A stretch of 64,000 bases of DNA, from positions 354,039-418,038 of the forward strand of contig NZ_JAQYUU010000003.1 of NCBI RefSeq assembly GCF_028728205.1, read 5' to 3'. This DNA is from Clostridium sp. 'White wine YQ' (GTDB lineage Bacteria; Bacillota; Clostridia; Clostridiales; Clostridiaceae). Under the pieces are notes generated by a model. The model was not told where the DNA came from. It ran no database searches and saw nothing but the letters and a program-made list of their open reading frames with translations. Made by a program: the position numbers and the translations under genes. Positions 16,886-25,150 of this stretch are shown in pieces. Every line of letters starts with the position of its first letter. Position 1 is the stretch's first letter.

Positions 16886-19156
16886 TTAATTATAGTCAGC
16901 AACAATCTTAAATGACTCATTTAGCAATGGTGTACATTTACCTGAGTAGTAAATGCATAAAACATGAAGCGCTCTAGTACATGCCGTATAAAACAGCAGC
17001 CTTTCCTCCTCTGAGCTGTAATTTTCATTACCAGCATTATAAATAAGTGCTACATCAAACTCTAACCCTTTTGCAAGATAAGCTGGTATTACTAGCGTAT
17101 CACTTACATATTCATCATCATCTTTCAGTATAACCTTCACATTTATCTTATCTTTTAAAAAACTATATACCTCTTCAGCTTCTTTTGCTGTCCTTGCTAT
17201 AATTCCAATGGATTTATATCCCTTATCCTTATATGCTTTTATATCATAAAGAAGTTTTTCTCTTATCTTTTCTTCATTCGTGAAACCAAAAATTAAAGGT
17301 TTTTCTCCGTTTCTTTCTACGCATTCATCAGTAATTTCCTTATTAAGCAGCTTTCTTGCAAACTTAGTAATTTCCATGGTTGATCTATAACTCTTAGTTA
17401 GGTTTATTATACAGGTGTTATCTTTAGGAAATACTCTTGAAATATTATTATAATCTCCAACATTCATAAATGGATTAATTGACTGATTTAAATCCCCTAG
17501 TATAGTCATATTGGCATGATTAAAAAGCTGATAGAGAATTTCATATTGAAGTGGAGTGTAGTCTTGAGCCTCATCTATTATTACATATTTGATTTCTGAG
17601 GTTCTTGGTAGATCTCCCAGTACACCTTTTAAATATAAAAGTGGTGTCTGATCTTCATAATTAAGTTTTCCAGCTCTCAAATTTTCTAAAGAATATCTTT
17701 TAATCTCATTTATTTTCTTCTTATCATATTGTGAATTTAAATTATTAGCGAGTGTATCTAGGTTTTCAAAAAAGCCTTTATAAATTTCAACTAAATCAAA
17801 TCTTGTCATCATATTTATTTCATCATATAAACCCTTCATTTCACTCTTTGCACTAGCTAAACTACGTTCCATAATCTCGATTTTATCTATATAGTTACCT
17901 GAGTCTTTAAGTTCACTAGACACTTCTTCTACTCTTTGTTTCTCATAAGGTTCTATTAAAAATAAAATTCTTTCTTTTATCTTTTGAAGTCTCCTTTTAA
18001 GTGGAAGTTTAATATAATCTTTAAAAAATAATTCTTGTACTTCCTCCGAAGAAATTATTAACCTATCACCCAAAATGATATCTTTAAAATTTCTATCCAT
18101 TTTATCAATATAGTCTGCATATTGCTTTAAGGTATCCACAAATTCTACTGAAGATTTATATTTTATGTTGATGATCCTTTCTTCATAATCTGCTTCCTTC
18201 TTTGACCCTAAGATATATTCCATCATTTCGCAGTAATCTTCCTTCTTAAAGTCATTTCCTAAGGCATTATGCATATATTCTTTAAAGGTTGTCTGGCACA
18301 TATTATCTTCTCCAAGCTCAGGTAATACATTAGATATATAGTCATTAAAAATTTCATTTGGTGAGAATATTATTATATTTTGTGGAGTAATTTTATCTCT
18401 ATGTTTATAAAGTAAATAGGCAATTCTATGAAGTGCAACAGATGTTTTTCCGCTTCCTGCTGGCCCCTGAACTATCAAATTTTTGTACTCTTCATTACGT
18501 ATGACTTTATTTTGTTCTCTTTGAATTGTTGTTACTATGGCTTTCATCTTGCTATCAGTGTTTTTACTCAGCATCCCTTGAAGTATCTCATCATCTATTG
18601 TAATGTTGCTATCAAACATATAGTCGATTTTACCATTATTAATCTTATACTGCCTCTTTAGTGTAAGTTCGCCTTCTACAGTTCCTTCAGGGCATTCATA
18701 TTTTGCTTTTCCGATTTCGTAATCATAGAACATACTAGAAATAGGAGCTCTCCAATCGTATACTAGGAAATCATAGTCATCGTTAATAAGATTTGAAACT
18801 CCAATATAATATTTTTCAGCTTTTTCTTCTCCTTTTTCAACAAAGTCGATTCTTCCGAAATAAGGCGACAAAATCATTCTCTCATATTTCTCTTGAATCT
18901 TTTTTGTAAATTCATGAGTTCTCTTCTGTCTTTTCATTGTTCCAATGAACTCCATAAATTCTACAACTTGTTCTAATCCATTTGAAATTGAAATTGAACC
19001 TACATCCTGCCATAGTTGCCTTTGTGTTTCAATAGCATCTTTTCTAAATTTCTCTTTAAAATCATTGTTTTCTCTTAATTGTTTGCGAGCCTCACTAAGT
19101 ACAGCTTGTAGCCATTGATCTTCAAGATTCCATTCAAAATCATTTCTGTTCATCAT
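16886..19156 (-). CDS. helD: HelD, RNA polymerase recycling motor (UvrD-like helicase)
   Basis: A 756-residue superfamily-1 ATPase that binds RNA polymerase and releases it from stalled or post-termination complexes. A coiled-coil N-terminus (about 15-100) precedes Walker A GPAGSGKT at 231-238. The DEAQDYTPLQYEILYQLF motif II/III region, the QSINPF and TKSYRSTMEI motifs, and a C-terminal VIPAYLAKGLEFDVALIYNA follow. Length matches class I HelD. Two adjacent ATGs (19156, 19153) follow a GGGGG ribosome site. Monocistronic. Some HelD proteins also give rifamycin tolerance; not inferable here. Confidence 0.92.
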   Translation of the reverse strand: MMNRNDFEWNLEDQWLQAVLSEARKQLRENNDFKEKFRKDAIETQRQLWQDVGSISISNGLEQVVEFMEFIGTMKRQKRTHEFTKKIQEKYERMILSPYFGRIDFVEKGEEKAEKYYIGVSNLINDDYDFLVYDWRAPISSMFYDYEIGKAKYECPEGTVEGELTLKRQYKINNGKIDYMFDSNITIDDEILQGMLSKNTDSKMKAIVTTIQREQNKVIRNEEYKNLIVQGPAGSGKTSVALHRIAYLLYKHRDKITPQNIIIFSPNEIFNDYISNVLPELGEDNMCQTTFKEYMHNALGNDFKKEDYCEMMEYILGSKKEADYEERIINIKYKSSVEFVDTLKQYADYIDKMDRNFKDIILGDRLIISSEEVQELFFKDYIKLPLKRRLQKIKERILFLIEPYEKQRVEEVSSELKDSGNYIDKIEIMERSLASAKSEMKGLYDEINMMTRFDLVEIYKGFFENLDTLANNLNSQYDKKKINEIKRYSLENLRAGKLNYEDQTPLLYLKGVLGDLPRTSEIKYVIIDEAQDYTPLQYEILYQLFNHANMTILGDLNQSINPFMNVGDYNNISRVFPKDNTCIINLTKSYRSTMEITKFARKLLNKEITDECVERNGEKPLIFGFTNEEKIREKLLYDIKAYKDKGYKSIGIIARTAKEAEEVYSFLKDKINVKVILKDDDEYVSDTLVIPAYLAKGLEFDVALIYNAGNENYSSEEERLLFYTACTRALHVLCIYYSGKCTPLLNESFKIVADYN

Positions 19157-19200
19157 ATTGCCCCCTTAAAAAATAATTTAAGAAATTTATTTAAAATATA

Positions 19201-19229
19201 TTGACATTGCTTTTTACGAGTTGTATAAT
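19201..19229 (+). promoter_or_regulatory. consensus sigma-A promoter of a small transcription unit
   Basis: TTGACA at 19201-19206 and TATAAT at 19224-19229 are both perfect hexamers with the optimal 17-nt spacer. No protein gene follows on this strand before a terminator about 100 nt away. Confidence 0.8.
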
Positions 19230-19235
19230 ATAGTT

Positions 19236-19338
19236 AGGGAGTTATATTCAACTTGTTAAAGTGGCGCTAAATCTAGTGTATCACTTTATTTTTGCTTCGT
19301 CAATAGTAAAACATTTGTTATCTAACAAGTGTTTTTTT
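19236..19338 (+). ncRNA. candidate small RNA of about 100 nt divergent from helD
   Basis: The unit is defined by the perfect promoter at 19201-19229 and by a rho-independent terminator (AAACATTTGTTA / TAACAAGTGTTT, then seven T) ending near 19338. No ORF with a ribosome site lies inside. ACTTGTTA at 19251-19258 is also perfectly complementary to TAACAAGT (19323-19330) of the terminator's 3' arm, so two mutually exclusive folds exist. AAGTG/CACTT at 19259 and 19272 could form a further stem. No known RNA family was recognised. Confidence 0.6.
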
Positions 19339-19340
19339 AT
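19308..19340 (+). terminator. terminator of the candidate small RNA
   Basis: An 11-12 bp stem with one U-G pair, 2-4 nt loop and a run of seven T. Confidence 0.85.
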
Positions 19341-19369
19341 TTTGCAACTTAAAATTTCTATAAAGCAAA

Positions 19370-19397
19370 AGCTCTTACCATCTTCTCGGTAAGAGCT
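19370..19397 (-). terminator. terminator of the MFS gene at 19415
   Basis: AGCTCTTACC and GGTAAGAGCT form a perfect 10-bp stem with an 8-nt loop. The minus-strand side continues TTTTGCTTT. Confidence 0.8.
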
Positions 19398-19414
19398 CTT
19401 ATTTTTAAGTCATA

Positions 19415-20869
19415 TTATGCTACGTTTTCTTCTATATCTTCAATAATAACTTTATGCTTACTTTCCTTTTTTAAGTAGAAACTTATAGGAATAGCTACTA
19501 ATATTATAACTGTAGATATTTTATAAATATCATTTACTGCCAAGGTAAAAGACTTAAGTGGTAACAGTTTATCACTTGGATTTAATATAGCCATACTCTT
19601 CGCATGAAAAGCAGTTCTTGCTGTAAGCAATGAAGCAAATACCCCCATGGATAAAGATGCAAATCCTTGTCTTATCCAATTGTTAACAGAGGATGCATGC
19701 CCGCTCATCTCTCGCGGCACTGCTGACATACCAGAGTTTGTTGCTGGCATTGTGGATAATGATATTCCTATATTTCTTACAATCATCCAAAATACAATAT
19801 AGGATGAAGGTGTACTCATTGTTAAATGTGCCATTTCCCATGAACCTAATCCAATCAAAGATACTCCTATAAATATTAGCATACGCGGTCCAACACGATT
19901 GTATAATTTACCTACTAAAGGCATTATTAATGCCATTGCCAAGGAAGCCGGCAGCAAAATTAGCCCTGCTTGTAATGCTGTTTGTTGTTGAACGTTTTGA
20001 AGGAATAATGGAGTTAATAATGACCCTGCATAAAGCGCTATTGTTATTATACAGCCTACAATAACACTCATTGTATATCTTGTATACTTAAACACCCTAA
20101 TATTAAGTATAGGAAACTTATAGTGTAACTCTCTCCATATAAACACAGCCAAAGTTATAGCGCCAGCCACCATAAGAACTATTGTTTTAGGGGAACTCCA
20201 TCCCCATGTAGAACTTTCACTAAATGCTATTAATAGCATTAAACTCGAGAAAATACTTGTCGCAAAACCAATAGCATCAAAACTTTTAGGTTTATCTAAC
20301 TTATAGTATGGTACAAAGTATTTAATCATTATTGCAGAAATAATCCCTATAGGAATATTTATAACAAATATAGCTCTCCAACTAAAGGTCTCAATTAGCC
20401 ATCCACTTAATGTAGGTCCAAAAGCTGGCGCAAGATATGCCGCCAAACTCCATAAGCTTATAGCAAAAGCTTGCTTTTCCTTTGGGATACTTTGATAAAT
20501 TATAGTCATTGCAGTAGGTGCAATAAGTCCACTAAAGCATCCTTGTAACACTCTAAAAGCGATGAGTGATGTACTCCCCCATGCAAACGCACAAAAGGCA
20601 GATGCAAAAGTATATCCAATAATAGCATATAAATAAACTTTTTTATTACTAAACTTTTGACCTAAGTAACCCGTAAGCGGAGCAACTGTACCCATAGCTA
20701 ACATGAAACCAGTTAATGTCCATTTGGCCGTATTTAAATCTGTATTAAAATCCTGCATAAAAGCTGTAAGTGCAATATTAACTGCACTCGTGCCTAAAGT
20801 CGCTAAAAAAGCTGCAAGAAAGATTCCTGATAACATCGATCCACTTGATTTATTTTTCTTTTGAATCAT
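19415..20869 (-). CDS. EmrB/QacA-type 14-TM MFS exporter under PadR control
   Basis: A DHA2-family exporter of about 484 residues. TM1 carries LGTSAVNIALTAF, a divergent form of the family signature lacking the usual LD, and motif A is GYLGQKFSNKKVYLY. MTIIYQSIPKEKQAFAISLW and the antiporter motif AAYLAPAFGPTLSGWLIE are intact. The start is taken as the ATG at 20869 (MIQKKNKSSGS) with GGAGG 11 nt upstream; the ORF runs nine codons further. It is divergent from a PadR regulator with two near-identical operator-like sites between. Confidence 0.88.
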   Translation of the reverse strand: MIQKKNKSSGSMLSGIFLAAFLATLGTSAVNIALTAFMQDFNTDLNTAKWTLTGFMLAMGTVAPLTGYLGQKFSNKKVYLYAIIGYTFASAFCAFAWGSTSLIAFRVLQGCFSGLIAPTAMTIIYQSIPKEKQAFAISLWSLAAYLAPAFGPTLSGWLIETFSWRAIFVINIPIGIISAIMIKYFVPYYKLDKPKSFDAIGFATSIFSSLMLLIAFSESSTWGWSSPKTIVLMVAGAITLAVFIWRELHYKFPILNIRVFKYTRYTMSVIVGCIITIALYAGSLLTPLFLQNVQQQTALQAGLILLPASLAMALIMPLVGKLYNRVGPRMLIFIGVSLIGLGSWEMAHLTMSTPSSYIVFWMIVRNIGISLSTMPATNSGMSAVPREMSGHASSVNNWIRQGFASLSMGVFASLLTARTAFHAKSMAILNPSDKLLPLKSFTLAVNDIYKISTVIILVAIPISFYLKKESKHKVIIEDIEENVA

Positions 20870-20904
20870 TCTTCTCAATTCCTCCAATAAAAACACCTAT
20901 TGCC

Positions 20905-20926
20905 TATATGTCAATTTGTACATATA
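20905..20926. promoter_or_regulatory. PadR operator near the MFS promoter
   Basis: TATATGT and ACATATA form an inverted repeat across CAATTTGT. The same ATATGTCAAT-x-TGTAxAT sequence recurs at 20954-20971, close to the padR start. Confidence 0.65.
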
Positions 20927-20953
20927 ATAATATATAATATTAATTTTTTACTG

Positions 20954-20971
20954 ATATGTCAATGTGTATAT
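20954..20971. promoter_or_regulatory. second PadR operator, near padR
   Basis: ATATGTCAATGTGTATAT matches the site at 20906-20925 at nearly every position. It ends just before the padR ribosome site, consistent with autoregulation. Confidence 0.6.
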
Positions 20972-20987
20972 AAAGGAGGATTATCTT

Positions 20988-21557
20988 ATGAATACCTTAT
21001 CATATGGCCTTTTAGGCTTATTAGTCAACGAATCTCTTTCAGGATATGATTTAACTAACCGTGCTAATATTTTCTGGCACACTACTCACAGTAGAATCTA
21101 TCCCCTGCTTGGGAAACTTGAGCAAGAAGGTTACGTAACCTTTTCATTGATTAGACAATCAGATAAGCCAGATAAAAAAATATATTCACTTACAGAAAAA
21201 GGACTTAATGCTGTAAAACTATGGCTCAAATCTCCTACTGATGCGCCAGTTACTAAAGATGAGTTTTTCTTCAAGGTATATTGTATGCATGTTTTAGATT
21301 CATCTGGAATCAATAAACTTATTACTGAAAGAGAGAATATGTATAGAAGCAGAATCAAATACTGCACAGAACGGATTGAACATCTGAGAGAATTTTACAG
21401 TGGTAAGTTATTAACTACAAACACCACAGGGTTTGGAAGATATATCTCTCTTAAGAAGGCCATCTCAGATGCAGAAAACGGCCTTCACTGGTGCACCTGG
21501 GTGCGTAAACTATATGAAAATAGTAGTGAAATAAATATTTTTGAGTATGATTTATAA
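20988..21557 (+). CDS. PadR family regulator (long type, with C-terminal coiled domain)
   Basis: A 189-residue PadR/Vir-type regulator. LSYGLLGLLVNESLSGYDLT and HSRIYPLLGKLEQEGYVTF form the N-terminal winged helix. The C-terminal half (about 95-189) is the helical dimerisation region of subfamily s2. ATG at 20988 follows AAGGAGG at 8 nt; the frame runs 8 codons upstream without support. Divergent from the MFS exporter it probably controls. Confidence 0.9.
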   Translation: MNTLSYGLLGLLVNESLSGYDLTNRANIFWHTTHSRIYPLLGKLEQEGYVTFSLIRQSDKPDKKIYSLTEKGLNAVKLWLKSPTDAPVTKDEFFFKVYCMHVLDSSGINKLITERENMYRSRIKYCTERIEHLREFYSGKLLTTNTTGFGRYISLKKAISDAENGLHWCTWVRKLYENSSEINIFEYDL

Positions 21558-21565
21558 ATACGATA

Positions 21566-21615
21566 AATAAGAAGGAAAATGTACACTAATAAGTAACTAC
21601 ATTTTCCTTCTTATT
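21566..21615. terminator. bidirectional terminator between padR and a lipoprotein gene
   Basis: AATAAGAAGGAAAATGTA and its exact reverse complement form an 18-bp perfect stem with a 14-nt loop between two converging genes. Confidence 0.9.
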
Positions 21616-21621
21616 TAATAT

Positions 21622-22230
21622 TTATCCGTGAAAGTATCCAGTCCTTGCATACACTGCAACATACGGCACTTCTTTTCCATCTTTCATGATATACGCTTGA
21701 TAAACGTCACCATCACCTTGTAACTTCTCTATTCTAACGACTTTTTCTCCATAGGTATCATATAAATCTTTTTTAAACATCTCTTGCCAATCACTTTGAA
21801 TAGGTGCATTTAATGTTATATATGCTGCAAAACTTTCTACATCACCCTTCTTGCCTCCATTATTTAAATAGCTCTTATACAAAGTTCCAAAATCAGCCTT
21901 ATTTAAAAAAGTCTTGCTCCAGTGCATTTTTTGATATTCTGGCTTATTTCCTTGATCACCATTAATATAATCTTTAACCTTTTTAGTTATATCTTGTATT
22001 TCTTGAGAAGATACTGGTGCCTTTTGTGTAGATGTCTCCTTTGATTTATTATTATTCTCTGTTGTATTTTTACTTGTATTAGAATCTTCTGAAGTTGTAC
22101 TAGTACTATTCTTACTGCTCTCGTTAGAATTTGCATCTGGTTTATTAACGATCTTTGAACATCCAACAAAAAGCAATGATAAAACTAGGGCCATTATTGC
22201 AATTGATTTTTTATTAGTCTTAGCTTTCAT
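21622..22230 (-). CDS. lipoprotein of unknown function
   Basis: A 202-residue exported lipoprotein. Signal peptide with lipobox LFVGC, Cys24 being the lipidated residue. A Ser/Thr/Asn-rich low-complexity linker spans about 30-75, followed by a globular domain (about 80-202) with VKDYINGDQGNKPEYQKMHWSK and a C-terminal YQAYIMKDGKEVPYVAVYAR. No family is recognised. Monocistronic. Probably a membrane-anchored extracellular protein. Confidence 0.7.
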   Translation of the reverse strand: MKAKTNKKSIAIMALVLSLLFVGCSKIVNKPDANSNESSKNSTSTTSEDSNTSKNTTENNNKSKETSTQKAPVSSQEIQDITKKVKDYINGDQGNKPEYQKMHWSKTFLNKADFGTLYKSYLNNGGKKGDVESFAAYITLNAPIQSDWQEMFKKDLYDTYGEKVVRIEKLQGDGDVYQAYIMKDGKEVPYVAVYARTGYFHG

Positions 22231-22430
22231 AGTTACTCTCCTTATTTTTATATCCTATATACTGCTACCATTATAATACTTTTAATCCAATATGTGAAAT
22301 GTCCCTAATGTTTTAAAGCTCCAACTTTTTTAGGTTAAGCTTTATTTTCTTACACATAATATTAAAAAGAAGTTATAAATTATAGGCTTTATAGAATTAT
22401 AACTTTATAACTATGGAAAGGAGTTACCAA

Positions 22431-22640
22431 ATGGAAAAAGACAAGATAATGGCTGATAAGCTAATAGATACTCTTGAGGCAAATGGTGAGATAAGCATCA
22501 CTGTTGGAACAAAAGAAATGTTCATTGAAGCTGTAGATAATAAAGAGGGATACTTATATGTGAGCAGCACAAATGAGGAATTCGGAAGCAGTAGGGAAGC
22601 TGTTGAATGGGCAATAAAAAAAATAAATAGTGCTACATAA
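22431..22640 (+). CDS. small conserved-looking protein of unknown function
   Basis: A 69-residue acidic protein. The ATG at 22431 is chosen because AAAGGAG (22417-22423) precedes it at 7 nt; an in-frame ATG at 22413 lies upstream of that site. It has alternating strands and a C-terminal amphipathic helix (SSREAVEWAIKKINS). No membrane segment or known motif. Closed by a strong terminator. Confidence 0.65.
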   Translation: MEKDKIMADKLIDTLEANGEISITVGTKEMFIEAVDNKEGYLYVSSTNEEFGSSREAVEWAIKKINSAT

Positions 22641-22656
22641 AATAATATTACTAATG

Positions 22657-22693
22657 AAAAGAGCATTTTCCTAACATAGGAAAATGCTCTTTT
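22657..22693. terminator. bidirectional terminator
   Basis: AAAAGAGCATTTTCCTA and its reverse complement form a 17-bp perfect stem with a 3-nt loop between converging genes. Confidence 0.9.
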
Positions 22694-22696
22694 GTA

Positions 22697-23047
22697 TTAG
22701 TAATTTACTTTTTCTATATAGTGGCAATTAACTTCTATATGATTTAAGAACAATAGTAGTCTTTCATAAAGCGGATGAACTTTATCACCATACTTTGCTT
22801 CTAGACTTTCTCCTATATCTTTTACATTTTTATTGCCATCTATCTGTAAGAATATCCAACTTCCATATTCATCTAAAGAGATTTTTTTATACTCTGGAAT
22901 CCTGAATTTAAGTTTTCTAAAGAACCTTTGGACTTTATGATCTTGCTTCATAAGTACAGTCACAATATTTTCTTCATCTACCTCATATTCTAAGTTGTCA
23001 GATATCTTATATATTATATTTAAAACATCTTCATTATTATTCAGCAT
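22697..23047 (-). CDS. PqqD-like protein coupled to the OPT transporter
   Basis: A 116-residue protein. The segment LDEYGSWIFLQIDGNKNVKDIGESLEAKYGDKVHPLYERLLLFLNHI has the PqqD/RRE fold signature (D-x-x-G-S/A-x-x-h-x-x-h-D-G-x-x-x-h-x-x-I). Such proteins usually present peptides to radical-SAM or other RiPP enzymes. Here the only partner is the OPT peptide transporter, whose last 11 bp overlap its start (ATG at 23047). No modifying enzyme is nearby. Peptide binding in connection with uptake is inferred, not shown. Confidence 0.75.
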   Translation of the reverse strand: MLNNNEDVLNIIYKISDNLEYEVDEENIVTVLMKQDHKVQRFFRKLKFRIPEYKKISLDEYGSWIFLQIDGNKNVKDIGESLEAKYGDKVHPLYERLLLFLNHIEVNCHYIEKVNY

Positions 23048-24956
23048 CTTTTACCTTGCTTCTTAATATAGGTATTATAGTTGCTATTACTAGAACAACT
23101 AGTATTACATATGCCATTCCATTAGTAGCAGCGAAGCCAGTTGGACCATTTCCAGTTACAAGTCCTGTTACTTGGAATATTATACCTATAAGTCCTAATA
23201 TAGATGCTCCAGCAACAAGTCCTGATGATAAACTAATACCATTAGAAACTTTAGCTTCTTTTTCTTTATCAGACTTAGAAGTTTTTTCTACAAATAAACG
23301 AACTAATGCTCCGATTAATATTATAGTAGTTGTAGATATTGGTAAGTAGAATCCTATTGCAACTGCCATTATTGGAAGGTTTAATAAGAATAAAACAATT
23401 CCCATTACAGCACCAACTATTATCATAACCCAAGGTAACTTACCAGACATTATACCAGCAGTTAATGTTGACATTAAGTTTGCTTGAGGTAATGCAAATG
23501 GAACATTATCACCTGTCATTTTAAGTTGGTTTGAAAGTAATAATATAGTACCAACAACTACTGCAACACCAAGTACTCCAGCTATTGCAAAGTACTTATC
23601 CATTTCATTTTTGTCACCACCAACTACAAAAGTAACCTTTTGTGATTGAGAGTAACCACCTGCTACAGAAATAGCAGTTACAATAAATGTACCAAATAAA
23701 AGTAATGATTTATTACTATCTGGATTTTTCCATCCCATTGCAACAAATAATGATGTAACAATAACTATAGAAGCTATAGTCATACCTGATACAGGAAGAT
23801 TTGAAGTTCCTATAGTACCTGTTAAACGACCAGAAACTATAACAAATAATAGGGATAAGAATAATGATAATATAGCTGCAAGTATTGCCATTGTTACATT
23901 ACCATTAGAAGCTATGAATCCAGCTACAAAACCTAATACTATACCAGCAAGTAATACTACTATTGCAAAAGAAGAGCTCTTGCCATTATTTGAAGATTTA
24001 GCATTAAGAGTTTCTTTTATAGATGATATTATAGTTGGTATAAGCTTTATAGCTCCTATTAAACCACCAGAAAGCATCATACCTGCTCCGATATATTTAA
24101 CATAGCTACCTGCTATATGCTTAACTTGCATAGCATTTATAGCAACATCTGAGTTATTCCATACAGTTGCTCCATCTTTTCCAAGTCCTGCAAAGTAACC
24201 TATTAAAGGCATAATACCAAAGTTAGATAATATCGATCCTGCAAACATTGTTACAGCAACTTCCATTCCAACTATGAATCCAATACCTAATAACATTGGG
24301 TTAACTTCAACTTCAAGTTTCCACTTGTAGAAAGTTTCATTTACATAGCTTATAACGTTATTTACTAGATTCAAAAATGCACTAGTTATAACAGTTATAA
24401 TACCACCTATTCCAAAACCAATTCCCATGAACTTCATTGATTCTCCAGCGCCTTCTGAAGCAACTAGTGTTTCAGATATAGCCATTGATTCTGGATACAT
24501 TAATTTACCATGTTCTTCAACTATTAAATAATTGTAAACAAGGGAAGCGATTCCAAGTCCGAATAAAACTCCAGCTGCTCCAACGCCAAAGCCTTCTATG
24601 AAAGTAACCTTAGAACCTATTAAAAGAACTGCAGGTAATACGAATATTACACCACTTGCAACAGATTCTCCTCCACTTGCCATACCTTGCACTAAGTTCT
24701 TTGCAAGTATGCCTTTTTTCTTAGCGAACGCAGCTATAAATCCGGAACCAATTATAGACCCTGGTATACCAGCGGCAACAGTAAGTCCTGATTTCATACC
24801 TGAATAAGCTGTTGATGCTGCAAATAAAGCAGCTAAAATAATACCGATTATTAATACTACAACGTTTCCACCAGATTTTGATCCGCTAGAAACATAAGGA
24901 ACATAGTTCTTACCAGCTACACCACCGTATGCATCTTTTGATAACTTATTACTCAT
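23037..24956 (-). CDS. OPT family oligopeptide transporter
   Basis: A 639-residue polytopic membrane protein, length typical of bacterial OPT/YSL-like transporters. An early ALFAASTAYSGMKSGLTVAAGIPGS segment and EGAGESMKFMG loop match the bacterial OPT group, as does TYPE-like VNPMLLGIGFIVG. About 15 hydrophobic segments are visible. It starts at an ATG preceded by AAAGGAGG. Members import small peptides or metal chelates by proton coupling. The downstream PqqD-like gene is translationally overlapped. Confidence 0.88.
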   Translation of the reverse strand: MSNKLSKDAYGGVAGKNYVPYVSSGSKSGGNVVVLIIGIILAALFAASTAYSGMKSGLTVAAGIPGSIIGSGFIAAFAKKKGILAKNLVQGMASGGESVASGVIFVLPAVLLIGSKVTFIEGFGVGAAGVLFGLGIASLVYNYLIVEEHGKLMYPESMAISETLVASEGAGESMKFMGIGFGIGGIITVITSAFLNLVNNVISYVNETFYKWKLEVEVNPMLLGIGFIVGMEVAVTMFAGSILSNFGIMPLIGYFAGLGKDGATVWNNSDVAINAMQVKHIAGSYVKYIGAGMMLSGGLIGAIKLIPTIISSIKETLNAKSSNNGKSSSFAIVVLLAGIVLGFVAGFIASNGNVTMAILAAILSLFLSLLFVIVSGRLTGTIGTSNLPVSGMTIASIVIVTSLFVAMGWKNPDSNKSLLLFGTFIVTAISVAGGYSQSQKVTFVVGGDKNEMDKYFAIAGVLGVAVVVGTILLLSNQLKMTGDNVPFALPQANLMSTLTAGIMSGKLPWVMIIVGAVMGIVLFLLNLPIMAVAIGFYLPISTTTIILIGALVRLFVEKTSKSDKEKEAKVSNGISLSSGLVAGASILGLIGIIFQVTGLVTGNGPTGFAATNGMAYVILVVLVIATIIPILRSKVKDAE

Positions 24957-25150
24957 AAGATGTACCTCCTTTAAAATTTCACAACCATAATTATATCATG
25001 ATTTTTATATAATACTATCTTTTTCAACCATTTATTACACGAATATTTATGCTTTTTTTAATATTTTAATCAAAATATTTAAAAAAACTTTATTTTTGAA
25101 TACATTTTATGCCATTTTATCAATAAACTGAGATAAAGTATGCGGATATG

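Noticed and set aside
23056..24807. Plus-strand open frames of 60-97 codons opposite the OPT gene
   Set aside because: They are antisense to a clear polytopic membrane protein, lack ribosome sites, and their composition is the mirror of hydrophobic codons.
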